A DNA stretch of 64,000 bases from the NCBI RefSeq assembly GCF_008973665.1, contig NZ_WACP01000016.1, forward strand, positions 62,001 to 126,000, written 5' to 3'. Within the stretch, counting starts at the first letter, position 1, and the number at the start of each line of letters is the position of its first letter. Both the position numbers and the translations under genes were made by a program. Positions 40,064 through 47,769 of the stretch are shown one piece after another. Below the pieces are notes generated by a model that searched no databases, was not told the origin of the DNA, and was given only the letters and a program-made list of their open reading frames with translations. The DNA is from Paenibacillus tengchongensis. GTDB lineage: Bacteria; Bacillota; Bacilli; Paenibacillales; Paenibacillaceae.

Positions 40064-40162
40064 TTCACCATCCATAATCCGAATGCAACAGTAACATGTG
40101 GATGCGGGTCGTCGTTCCGTACGAAGGAAGAAGCGGGGAATCCGAGCGCGGAGCCTTGCTAA
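40064..40162 (+). repeat. attR: 99-bp core repeat
   Basis: Second copy of the Fe-S carrier gene 3' end, reading in the original frame to its stop codon but with no start. It differs from attL only at G40144 (synonymous CCG/CCA). Beyond it host sequence resumes, with the likely original terminator of the Fe-S carrier gene. Confidence 0.93.
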
Positions 40163-40208
40163 AAGCCGGTTTTTCAATTATATAGCTGCTGTACCTGTAA
40201 TTGCCCTT

Positions 40209-40258
40209 AAACCTCCCGAATTGTGCAGAAGGACTGTTGACACATTTGGGAGGTTTTT
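40209..40258 (+). terminator. Host terminator displaced by the prophage
   Basis: AAACCTCCC pairs with GGGAGGTTT followed by TTTATTT, 47 bp after attR. It is probably the native terminator of the Fe-S carrier gene, now 36 kb away from it. Confidence 0.75.
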
Positions 40259-40282
40259 TATTTAGCGGAGTGGGGGGATGAG

Positions 40283-40651
40283 ATGACCCGAAATCGTAAG
40301 GAAACCGTAGCATTAACCGTGGGTATTCTAATCAGTTGGATGATCTATGTGTCCTTGTTTGATTTATTTAAGCTGCAGGAAGCGGTAATATTCAACGATA
40401 ACTCTGCGAGCTATTCCTTTATTATGCTGGTTTCTTATTTGATGTCGATGCTGTTCCTGTTTAAAATCATCAGCCGGGGCAGGCTCGTTATGATGTTCTC
40501 CGGCATTCTCGTCTTAACCTTCCTGATTACAAATGCAGCCGGTGAGGTCAATTTGTCGATACTGGTTTATATGCTTTCGGTGACTGCAGGCATCATTTTG
40601 GGCGGTGTCTGTCTGGCTATACGCAAAACGCTCATTAGCATCCTTAAATAG
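40283..40651 (+). CDS. Small integral membrane protein, unknown
   Basis: A 122-residue very hydrophobic protein with four predicted membrane helices (about 8-27, 44-64, 67-86, 92-113). GGGGGGATGAG precedes the ATG. No family recognised. It is the first host gene right of the prophage and seems complete. Confidence 0.6.
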   Translation: MTRNRKETVALTVGILISWMIYVSLFDLFKLQEAVIFNDNSASYSFIMLVSYLMSMLFLFKIISRGRLVMMFSGILVLTFLITNAAGEVNLSILVYMLSVTAGIILGGVCLAIRKTLISILK

Positions 40652-40936
40652 AAAAAGATTATCAGCGGGCAGCATGGTAAATTCGTCTGTCTGTAAGAAG
40701 CCATCTGGTATTGATAAATTACGACAAAGTTCAGGTCGAGCGTGTTATGGTCAACGGACTGGCACCGACAAAATACGGGACTGTGTCGCCCGGCGTCGAT
40801 TTTGCTTTTATGCTGATACATATGAAACAACCTTTGATGCTTGAAGCCTTGATGCTAACGACCGGCAGGTATACTGTCGTGAGGTGGGGCAGCGGGAGGT
40901 TACTAATACAGGCAAATCATAGAGGGGGGATCCGCT
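40652..40936 (+). other. Interval without a supported gene
   Basis: An open frame on the plus strand (from a TTG at 40711, reading YDKVQVERVMVNGLAP) runs into the next gene in another frame but has no ribosome site. It may be the remains of a gene. Nothing else stands out. Confidence 0.35.
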
Positions 40937-41473
40937 ATGCAACTGGAAAGCCAGCGCCTGCTGATCCGCGAATTTACGGACGAGGATTACGGGGCGGTAC
41001 ATAGTTATGCTTCAGACCCGGCGGTGACGGAGTACATGTTATGGGGGCCAAATACGGGCGAGCAGACCGCGGATTACATCCGGACGGTACAGGAATGGCA
41101 GTGGCAGGAACCGCGCACAAGCTTTGAATTCGCCGTGGTTCTTAAGGACAGCGGACAACTGATCGGCGGCTGCGGCCTCTATGTCAGTGAGCCCCGGCAG
41201 GGGGAGATCGGATATTGCTTTAATTCGCTCTATTGGAAACAAGGCTATGCAAGCGAGGCAGGCGAGGCTTTGCTGCATTTCGGATTCGGCGAACTTGGGC
41301 TGCACCGCATCTTCGCCACCTGCCGTCCGGCCAACACCGGTTCCGCCAAGGTTATGCAAAAGCTGGGGATGACCTGCGAAGGGCTGCTGCGCGAGCACCG
41401 GCGGAAGGGAGAGACCTGGCATAGCTCTCTGGTGTATGCAATTCTGGAGGATGAATATAGAATTCTACAATAA
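40937..41473 (+). CDS. GNAT family N-acetyltransferase (RimJ/RimL type)
   Basis: A 178-residue acetyltransferase: N-terminal RLLIREFTDEDYGAVHSYAS, the central EIGYCFNSLYWKQGYASEAG acetyl-CoA site region, then the HRIFATCRPANTGSAKVMQK helix and LGMTCEGLLREHRRK, all typical of the RimJ/RimL subgroup. It transfers acetyl groups to an amine of unknown identity. AGAGGGGGGA precedes the ATG. Confidence 0.85.
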   Translation: MQLESQRLLIREFTDEDYGAVHSYASDPAVTEYMLWGPNTGEQTADYIRTVQEWQWQEPRTSFEFAVVLKDSGQLIGGCGLYVSEPRQGEIGYCFNSLYWKQGYASEAGEALLHFGFGELGLHRIFATCRPANTGSAKVMQKLGMTCEGLLREHRRKGETWHSSLVYAILEDEYRILQ

Positions 41474-42055
41474 TGGAAGGGGGAGGCGCTTCGCGGGAAA
41501 TAACCGCGGTGTTCAAGCGCAAGCTGTGAGTATGATGCCTCGCCCCAATTATGCGGATGAAGCTGTCCATCTGCACAAGCCGGCAAGTTTTATTTTCATA
41601 AAATAAACTATATAAGTTGAACAAAAGAACAACACAAAGAGATGGGAGTGCGGAGGGGAAGTTTGGAACTAGAGGAGCGATAGCGTCCGCCTAAAAGCTT
41701 TCCGGAGGAAAGCTCACATCGGAAGCATAAGCTGTCACCGGATTTCAACCGCTAAGAGCGGTTATAATTAAGAAATCTGGGGACGGGCAGTGGCCGGAAG
41801 TCCAAACATTCCCCGCAGTTACGAACTAATCTCATGTGAATTTTAATAGTTCAATTTATATAGCTTTAAAGCCAGCAAAGATAAGTGCCGCCACTTGCGA
41901 ACAGCTTGAATGAACCGGGACATACGGCTCCGCAGCCATATGCCCTTTTTTGGCGTGAACGCCTTTACACAAGGACAATCATACAAGAAGGCGGCTCCTC
42001 TCCTGAGTAATCTATAGGGTAGTAGGCTGGGATAAACGAAAGGAGAGGGAGGACG
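41474..42055. other. Gene-free interval with a likely dispersed host repeat
   Basis: About 580 bp without a supported gene. The part at about 41650-41815 (GGAACTAGAGGAGCGATAGC, GTCCGCC, then ATTTCAACCGCTAAGAGCGG and GGCCGGAAGTCCAAACATTC) has the wording of a non-coding element that I associate with many Paenibacillus intergenic regions; this is from memory only. Confidence 0.4.
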
Positions 42056-42718
42056 ATGGCAGGAAGACAACTGGCCAGCAAATGGCTGAAAACCGAGGCG
42101 CTGCTTAGCGATGCACGGATTGCCGGTTACATTCCAAGAACGAAGGCATACAGTGCGGCCGCACTGCTTAGCATGCTGAGAATATACGGCAATGTGGTGA
42201 TTAAGCCGGTGGTGGGCGGCGGGGGGTACGGGGTCATCAAGGTGTTCAGGGATACAAGGGGATACGGCTTTACCTCTATGGACAGCACACGGGTATATTC
42301 GGACTTCCGCAGTATGCGGCGTGCGCTGGACAGGGTGAAGGTCAGACGGAGATATTTGATTCAGCAGGGCATAACGCTGGCGCGGATTGCTGGAAGACCG
42401 ATTGATTACCGGGTGAAAGTGGTGAAGAACAATGGGGTTTGGGAATTCCGTTCTATGGTCGGAAGGCTGGCCCGTCCCGGACTGTTCGTGACCAATCTGT
42501 GCAAGGGCGGTACCATGATGAGCTGCCGTCAGGGCCTGCGGCATTCGCTTCCGAGCATCAAGTCATCTGCCAAAAAATCGGAAATGCGCCGCCTGACCAT
42601 CCACTGCATCGGAATTCTGGAACGCCGTTTCCCGGGGATCGGCGAGCTTGGCTTCGATTACGCTGTCGATCACAGCGGGAGAATATGGATCCTGGAAGTA
42701 AATACAAGACCACAATAG
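42056..42718 (+). CDS. YheC/YheD-type endospore coat-associated ATP-grasp protein
   Basis: A 220-residue protein of the YheC/YheD family. The ATP-grasp features are VVIKPVVGGGGYGVIKV (residues 47-63), YLIQQGITLARIAGRPIDYR (99-118) and GELGFDYAVDHSGRIWILEV near the C-terminus, with the final NTRP motif. In Bacillus such proteins associate with the spore coat; the ligase substrate is unknown. It is shorter than YheD, lacking the N-terminal domain. GGAGAGGGAGGA precedes the ATG. Confidence 0.8.
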   Translation: MAGRQLASKWLKTEALLSDARIAGYIPRTKAYSAAALLSMLRIYGNVVIKPVVGGGGYGVIKVFRDTRGYGFTSMDSTRVYSDFRSMRRALDRVKVRRRYLIQQGITLARIAGRPIDYRVKVVKNNGVWEFRSMVGRLARPGLFVTNLCKGGTMMSCRQGLRHSLPSIKSSAKKSEMRRLTIHCIGILERRFPGIGELGFDYAVDHSGRIWILEVNTRPQ

Positions 42719-42908
42719 TAAAACAAAGACTATAATGATTTAAACAATTTTTAAACATTGACGATAATTATAGTAATAGGCTAGAATAGCGTTTAGTTAT
42801 GCCCAATCTGAGGTAATTAGAGGTAATATGGCTAAATAATTTCTAATAAATATGAAATATATGAACATTTTGAAAAATATTTATGTGTTACACATTAATC
42901 AAACGTCC

Positions 42909-43008
42909 TGTGCATAACTGTTATCCCCATTGTTCACTGTGATGCTAACGGGTTTGTGGGCATTACTAACAAATTATGCACAGATTTTCCACAAGGGCTT
43001 GTGGATAT
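42909..43008. promoter_or_regulatory. Cluster of five DnaA-box-like sites upstream of sda
   Basis: TGTGCATAA (42909-42917), TTATCCCCA (42921-42929), TTATGCACA (42974-42982), TTTTCCACA (42985-42993) and TGTGGATAT (43000-43008) each match the TTATCCACA consensus, on one strand or the other, with one mismatch. They lie right upstream of the sda promoter, where DnaA control of sda is known in Bacillus subtilis. Confidence 0.75.
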
Positions 43009-43017
43009 TAGGAACGC

Positions 43018-43046
43018 TTGTTCGATAATTGATAGTTTGTTATGAT
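43018..43046 (+). promoter_or_regulatory. Putative sda promoter
   Basis: TTGTTC (43018-43023) and TATGAT (43041-43046) with a 17-bp spacer, 38 bp before the sda start codon and 10 bp after the last DnaA-box-like site. Confidence 0.65.
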
Positions 43047-43083
43047 AGAATCAGATTCAGAAAAGGAAAGGTAGGTGAACGTT

Positions 43084-43227
43084 ATGATTGAATTATCGGA
43101 TGAGATGCTGCTTGACTCTTATCAAAGAGCAATAGAGCTGCAACTGGAGCATGATTTCATCGCTCTGTTACTCGCTGAAATTCGCAAACGGAACTTACAC
43201 TTCCCAGTTCATGCGGTTCTTCATTAA
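43084..43227 (+). CDS. sda: Sporulation histidine kinase inhibitor Sda
   Basis: A 47-residue helical-hairpin protein: MIELSDEMLLDSYQRAIELQ, then LEHDFIALLLAEIRKRNL. The LSDE-LL-SY and DFI-L---EI-RR pattern is that of Sda, which binds the dimerisation domain of KinA-type kinases and blocks entry into sporulation while DNA replication is active. ATG lies behind AAAGGTAGGTG. The upstream DnaA-box cluster strongly supports the identification. The gene is followed by a terminator. Confidence 0.9.
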   Translation: MIELSDEMLLDSYQRAIELQLEHDFIALLLAEIRKRNLHFPVHAVLH

Positions 43228-43284
43228 AAGATCAGCGTACACCTTTGCAGCTGAAATAGAGCAGACCGCAAGGGACAACAAATA

Positions 43285-43333
43285 GGGTATCTTTTCAGTT
43301 GAAGTATAATCAACCTGAAAGGATACCCTTTTA
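43285..43333 (+). terminator. Intrinsic terminator between sda and yumC
   Basis: GGGTATCTTTTCAG pairs with CTGAAAGGATACCC, followed by TTTTATT; probably bidirectional for the convergent genes. Confidence 0.8.
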
Positions 43334-43349
43334 TTGTGTGTGCCTAGTG

Positions 43350-44351
43350 TTACAGCTTGAGACTGCTGCTGTGTCCAGGGGACAGCTTGGCCTCAGGATC
43401 GATATATACCTTGGCGTTATTTACCGCAGTAGGCGCTTCGCCGAAGCCAACGGCAATTAGCTTGAGCTTGCCGGGATAAGTAGTGATGTCGCCGGCGGCA
43501 TAAATTCCGGGAATGTTTGTTTCCATACGGGAATCTACCACAATGGAGTTGCTCTGGATCTCAATGCCCCATTCGGAGATCGGTCCCAGTGAGGATACAA
43601 AGCCGAAGTTGACGATCACGCTGTCCACTTCTAGCTCCTGGGTTTCTTTGGTCTTGATATTCGATAAAGTAACTTTGGTAATGAACTCTTCACCGTGCAG
43701 CTCGGTAATCTCCGAAGGGGTGATGACATTCACCTTGGAGGCCATCAGCTTCTCGACGCTGTGCTCATGCGCACGGAATTTATCACGGCGGTGAATCAGG
43801 GTGACCTGCTCGGCGATCGGCTCCAGCATCAGCGCCCAGTCGACTGCGGAATCGCCGCCGCCGCTGATCAGCACTTTCTTGCCCTGGAAGGCATTAAGGT
43901 CGCTGACGAAGTAATGCAGGTTCGCCTTCTCGAAACGCGGTGCTTCCGGCAATTCAAGCCGGCGGGGCTCAAAGGCGCCTACGCCTGCCGTAATAATTAC
44001 TGCCTTGCTGTGGTATTCGGCTTTATCGGTAGTTACGACGAAATGGCGCTCGTCCCGTTTCTCCAGACCCACTACTTTCTCTTCCAGGCGGATATCGGAC
44101 TGGAACAGCTCCATCTGCCGGGAGAGGTTGTTAACCAGTTCCTGGGCGGTAACCTTGGGGAAGCCGGCCACGTCGTAAATATATTTTTCAGGATAGAGAG
44201 CAGCCAGCTGACCGCCCAATTGGGGCATGCTCTCAATCAGTGTTACCGATGCCTGGCGCATCCCGCCGTAGAAGGCGGCAAACATGCCGGCCGGGCCACC
44301 GCCTATAATTAGAAGGTCGCTCATAGGAACGCCGGATTGCTCTAGTGTCAC
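43350..44351 (-). CDS. yumC: Ferredoxin/flavodoxin--NADP reductase (YumC type)
   Basis: A 333-residue flavoprotein of the thioredoxin-reductase-like FNR family, lacking the redox-active CxxC of TrxB. Motifs: FAD site LIIGGGPAGMFAAFYGG (residues 14-30), NADP site VLISGGGDSAVDWAL near 160, and GIYAAGDITTYPGKLKLIAV near 282-301. It transfers electrons from NADPH to ferredoxin or flavodoxin. GTG 44351 is used, with CGGAGGTG about 11 bp upstream. It is next to yumB as in Bacillus. Confidence 0.9.
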   Translation of the reverse strand: MTLEQSGVPMSDLLIIGGGPAGMFAAFYGGMRQASVTLIESMPQLGGQLAALYPEKYIYDVAGFPKVTAQELVNNLSRQMELFQSDIRLEEKVVGLEKRDERHFVVTTDKAEYHSKAVIITAGVGAFEPRRLELPEAPRFEKANLHYFVSDLNAFQGKKVLISGGGDSAVDWALMLEPIAEQVTLIHRRDKFRAHEHSVEKLMASKVNVITPSEITELHGEEFITKVTLSNIKTKETQELEVDSVIVNFGFVSSLGPISEWGIEIQSNSIVVDSRMETNIPGIYAAGDITTYPGKLKLIAVGFGEAPTAVNNAKVYIDPEAKLSPGHSSSLKL

Positions 44352-44408
44352 GTAAAATTACACCTCCGAGTTGATATATTCAATTTGCCATACTAGTTGT
44401 ACCTACTC

Positions 44409-44437
44409 ATTATAATCATTGAATGACCCCGCTGCAA
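44409..44437 (-). promoter_or_regulatory. Putative yumC promoter
   Basis: On the minus strand TTGCAG (44437-44432) and perfect TATAAT (44414-44409) with a 17-bp spacer, about 58 bp before the start codon. Confidence 0.55.
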
Positions 44438-44643
44438 AGGCTTTAGCGGCGCGGAAAATTGTGACGGTTTCTTGCATGATAATATTTGATTAAAACGATA
44501 CTAAGGTTTACAATGGATATGGTTATTTTGGAATTGCTTTAAGTTTTATTGGAATTTCTTCCGAAATTAAGTGTATAAATTCACAAAAACATATAAAAAA
44601 ACTAAACACATAGACAGATTCACCTGTTGGAAGGAGCCGGACC

Positions 44644-45837
44644 ATGAGCAGTATTCCCAAAATTGTTATCCTCGGCGCGGGATATGGAGGTATTTTGACC
44701 GCCCAGCGGCTGCAGAAAGCCTTGAATTATAATGAAGCGGATGTAACGCTGGTGAACCGCCACGAATACCATTATTTTACTACCCACCTGCACATGCCTG
44801 CGGCGGGAACGGACAGCATAGAACATTCTCGCGTGTCGATCTCCAAGCTGATTGATGAGTTTAAGATCGACCTGGTGAAATCATCCGTGCAGGAAATCCG
44901 GACCCAACAGAAAAAGGTTATTCTTGAAGACGGAACTCTATCCTACGATTACCTGGTGATTGCGCTGGGCGGGGAGCCGGAGACCTTCGGCATTCCGGGG
45001 CTCGACAAATATGCGCTGACGATCCGCAGCATTAATTCTGTACGTCTGATTCGCGAACATATCGAATACCAGTTTGCCAAGTATAAGAATGAGAACAACG
45101 CCCAGGAGCACATTAACTTCGTGGTCGGCGGAGCGGGCTTCAGCGGCATTGAATTTGTGGCTGAGCTGGCCGACCGCATTCCGGCACTGTGCAAGGAATA
45201 CGATGTGGATCCGAGCATGGTGAACATCTACAATGTTGAAGCCGCGCCCACAGCGCTTCCGGGCTTCGCGCCGGAACTGGTGGAGCATGCGATGACCGTG
45301 CTGACGAAGAAGGGCGTCACCTTCAAGATCGGCGTAGCGATCAAGGAATGCCTGCCGGGCAGCGTAGTGCTGGCAACCGGTGAAGAGATCAAAGCCTCGA
45401 CCATCGTCTGGACGGGCGGCATCCGCGGCAACCGTCTGATTGAGGCGGCCGGCTTTGAAGCGATGCGCGGCCGCGTGAAGGTGGATGAGTATCTGCGGGC
45501 GCCGGGCCATGAGAATATCTATATCATCGGCGACGGTTCGCTGATGATTAATCCCGAAGGCCGGCCTTATCCGCCGACCGCACAGATCGCCATGCAGCAG
45601 GGCGAATGCTGCGCGCACAATCTGGTGGCGGCGATCCGCAGCCAGCAGGCGAAGAAGTTCGCGTTCAGCAACAAGGGAACCGTGGCCTCCCTCGGCAAAG
45701 GCCAGGGCATTGCCGTAGTCGGCGACAAGAAGTACAAAGGCTGGACCGCCGCCCAGCTGAAGAAGCTGGTCGATTTGCGGTATTTGTTCATTATCGGCGG
45801 CGTCTCGCTTGTCTTGAAGAAAGGAAGGTTCCTGTAG
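44644..45837 (+). CDS. yumB: Type II NADH dehydrogenase-like FAD oxidoreductase (YumB)
   Basis: A 397-residue NDH-2-like enzyme: FAD site KIVILGAGYGGILTAQRL (residues 6-23), NADH site NFVVGGAGFSGIEFVAELAD near 158-177, and IYIIGDGSLMINPEGRPYPP with AQIAMQQGE near 295-325. The C-terminal helix (LKKLVDLRYLFIIGGVSLVL) could anchor it to the membrane. It probably passes electrons from NADH to menaquinone. AAGGAGCC precedes the ATG. Confidence 0.88.
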   Translation: MSSIPKIVILGAGYGGILTAQRLQKALNYNEADVTLVNRHEYHYFTTHLHMPAAGTDSIEHSRVSISKLIDEFKIDLVKSSVQEIRTQQKKVILEDGTLSYDYLVIALGGEPETFGIPGLDKYALTIRSINSVRLIREHIEYQFAKYKNENNAQEHINFVVGGAGFSGIEFVAELADRIPALCKEYDVDPSMVNIYNVEAAPTALPGFAPELVEHAMTVLTKKGVTFKIGVAIKECLPGSVVLATGEEIKASTIVWTGGIRGNRLIEAAGFEAMRGRVKVDEYLRAPGHENIYIIGDGSLMINPEGRPYPPTAQIAMQQGECCAHNLVAAIRSQQAKKFAFSNKGTVASLGKGQGIAVVGDKKYKGWTAAQLKKLVDLRYLFIIGGVSLVLKKGRFL

Positions 45838-45838
45838 G

Positions 45839-46096
45839 ATGCGCCATTGCAGCGTACAGGTACGCGGACTGCTGACGCGCGAGGAACTGGACCGCTATAA
45901 CGGGCTGATTGAGGCCGGTACTTATCTGGAGGACCAGAGCCGTTACGACCTTGCTTACCATGTACAGAAGGAAATCGATGTTCTGATTCTGCCGGCCATT
46001 GAACGGCTGAAGGACAAGAGCCGGGCACGCGACCGCGCGACGGCGGAGTATCTGGAGAGCCTGAAGGCAACCGGTGAAGACGGGGACGAGGACTGA
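45839..46096 (+). CDS. Small acidic protein coupled to yumB, unknown
   Basis: An 85-residue helical protein (RGLLTREELDRYNGLIEAGT) whose ATG follows the yumB stop codon after one base, so the two are co-translated. No family recognised. A very strong terminator follows at 46130. Confidence 0.6.
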   Translation: MRHCSVQVRGLLTREELDRYNGLIEAGTYLEDQSRYDLAYHVQKEIDVLILPAIERLKDKSRARDRATAEYLESLKATGEDGDED

Positions 46097-46129
46097 ACCT
46101 CCCGACCGGCAGTAAGCGATATAACATAA

Positions 46130-46175
46130 AGAGAGAGCCTGGCAGTTGTATGAACTGCCAGGCTCTCTCTTTATT
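46130..46175 (+). terminator. Intrinsic terminator after the yumB operon
   Basis: AGAGAGAGCCTGGCAGTT pairs with AACTGCCAGGCTCTCTCT around GTATG, followed by TTATT; likely bidirectional. Confidence 0.85.
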
Positions 46176-46251
46176 ATTGGTGAAGCAGCCACTTCCCCGG
46201 TGAGGGGGCCGGTCTTATAAATGGCGCGGTATCCGCGGATACCGGCCGCTG

Positions 46252-47001
46252 TTATAGCTTCAGCAGCTCCTCGAACGACTCTGCCGTCAGCAGGTTGCCA
46301 ACATAGAAGGGGCCGAACTCGCCGTAGCGGGCGCTGACCTCGTCAAAGCGCATTTCGTAGACCAGCTTCTTGAATTGCAGCGCATCCTCCGCGAACAGGG
46401 TCACGCCCCATTCCCAGTCATCAAAGCCGACAGAACCGGTGATGATCTGCTTGACCTTGCCGGCATAGCTGCGTCCGATCAGGCCGTGCGAATACATCAG
46501 CTCTTTGCGTTTCTCCATATCAAGCATGTACCAGTTGTCGGCAAGCTCGCGTTTCTTATTCATCGGATAGAAGCAAATATGCTTCGCCTGCGGCAGGATT
46601 GGCTTAAGGCGTGCAGCGACATGCGGGTTCTGCATCGGGTCGCCGCCGTCGCCCCCGGCATTGTAATTGCTCAATTCAACGATGCTGACATAAGAGTAAG
46701 CTTTGGTTGTATATTGCGCAAAGGCGGTTTTGTTAAAAGCAGTTTCCAGCTTATTCAGATCTTCCAGCGTTTCACGCAGGAACATCATGACGAAATCAGC
46801 CTTCTGGCCGACAATCGTATATACGGCCGAGCTTCCCTGTTTGGCTTCCTCCACCGGTCCCCATTCGCTCATGAACTGGTGCAGCTCCTCCAGGGCAACC
46901 GCGCGCTCTTCATCGTCGGCCTTTGTCCAGGCGGTCCAATCCAGCGAGCGGAAATCATGCAGCGCATACCAGCCTTCCAGTGTTACAGCGGCTTCACTCA
47001 T
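46252..47001 (-). CDS. hemQ: Coproheme decarboxylase HemQ
   Basis: A 249-residue protein of the chlorite-dismutase-like family. Motifs: TLEGWYALHDFRSLDW near the start, ADFVMMFLRETLEDLNKLE near residue 65-85, the conserved YPMNKKRELADNWYMLDMEK stretch near 145-165 and SHGLIGRSYAGKVKQIITGS containing the heme-ligand His. It converts coproheme III to heme b with peroxide, the last step in Firmicutes. ATG 47001 is preferred over GTG 47010, which lies too close to the AAGGAG ribosome site. Confidence 0.92.
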   Translation of the reverse strand: MSEAAVTLEGWYALHDFRSLDWTAWTKADDEERAVALEELHQFMSEWGPVEEAKQGSSAVYTIVGQKADFVMMFLRETLEDLNKLETAFNKTAFAQYTTKAYSYVSIVELSNYNAGGDGGDPMQNPHVAARLKPILPQAKHICFYPMNKKRELADNWYMLDMEKRKELMYSHGLIGRSYAGKVKQIITGSVGFDDWEWGVTLFAEDALQFKKLVYEMRFDEVSARYGEFGPFYVGNLLTAESFEELLKL

Positions 47002-47243
47002 GTGATTCACTCCTTAAACGGTTCGTAAAGTATATTTCAGCGGGATGCAGCAATATGTAACGGCCATATGATCCATTGTTATTTTAGCGCAACATAAAGG
47101 GCAAGAGCAAATTTCGCCCAGGGTAGTTTTGGGGATTTCCGGCCATGCAGCCAGGACTGTTCATTGCTTCGCTACATTTTTTCTAGTAAACTATCTATTA
47201 CTTATTGCTGAATGTGCGGTTCTTTATAGAGAGAGTAGAGGAG

Positions 47244-47549
47244 ATGGCAGTATTTGTGGATGGTCTTCCGGGATTAATGCTGGCCGTGCTGTTCTTTGTT
47301 ATGATGTTCTGCATCGGGTTCGTACTCAATATGCTGATGAGGATGACTTGGGCGCCTGTATACCTCTACCTGCTGGTCATTCTGCCTGTGCTGGTGTATG
47401 CCCTCTGGAACCGGACGTTTACGCTCGGCGAGCATCTGGCGGCCCTGAGCGCCGCTCACTGGCTGATCGGACTCACCGGCTTTACGGGGGCAGCACTCAG
47501 CGGCTGGACGATCCGCAAGCTGCGGCTGGCCGGTTACAGATTATTTTAA
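47244..47549 (+). CDS. yuiB: YuiB-like membrane protein
   Basis: A 101-residue membrane protein with three hydrophobic segments. The stretch VMMFCIGFVLNMLMRMTW matches the Bacillus YuiB pattern (GIGFLLNMLLRMTW in my memory of that protein), and yuiB lies near yumB in Bacillus. Function unknown. ATG 47244 has AGAGGAG just upstream; an earlier in-frame ATG would add 13 residues. Confidence 0.65.
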   Translation: MAVFVDGLPGLMLAVLFFVMMFCIGFVLNMLMRMTWAPVYLYLLVILPVLVYALWNRTFTLGEHLAALSAAHWLIGLTGFTGAALSGWTIRKLRLAGYRLF

Positions 47550-47769
47550 TGAAGGCTGAAGCGGATTCAGCACCCATGCGTCAGGCCCCACATTGTGCAT
47601 TGTGGGGTTGTTTTATGATTGGGCCAAAAGATGCGCAAGCTTGAACAAACTGTCGAATTTACCGGAAAAAGCGTCTGATTTGGTTCTTTTTTTACATTTC
47701 CGAACGGGTGTTTTGTGATAGAATAGAAACCTGTATGAATTCGTATGGATAAGGGGGAGGAGACCGCAG

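Larger units (their letters stand above)
3896..40162. mobile_element. Integrated siphovirus-like prophage (about 36 kb)
   Basis: The element lies between two direct 99-bp copies of the 3' end of the Fe-S carrier gene. It has an integrase next to attL, a lysogeny switch with a leftward repressor and rightward early promoter, replication genes, and a canonical long non-contractile tail late module (terminase, SPP1-like portal, HK97-fold capsid, tail chaperones with frameshift, tape measure, Dit, Tal). The gene order is typical for temperate siphoviruses of Firmicutes. Several lesions and the lack of an identifiable endolysin make it doubtful that it forms plaques on its own. Confidence 0.95.

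Noticed and set aside
3896..40162. CRISPR array or tRNA genes in the prophage
   Set aside because: No regularly spaced direct repeats and no tRNA-like cloverleaf with a CCA-type end were seen.
40711..41004. A gene between the membrane protein and the acetyltransferase
   Set aside because: Only a TTG without ribosome site is available and the frame overlaps the acetyltransferase start; there is no recognisable domain.
41843..42544. A long minus-strand open frame opposite the YheC/YheD gene
   Set aside because: It is antisense to a clear ATP-grasp gene, has no ribosome site and unusual His/Pro-rich composition.
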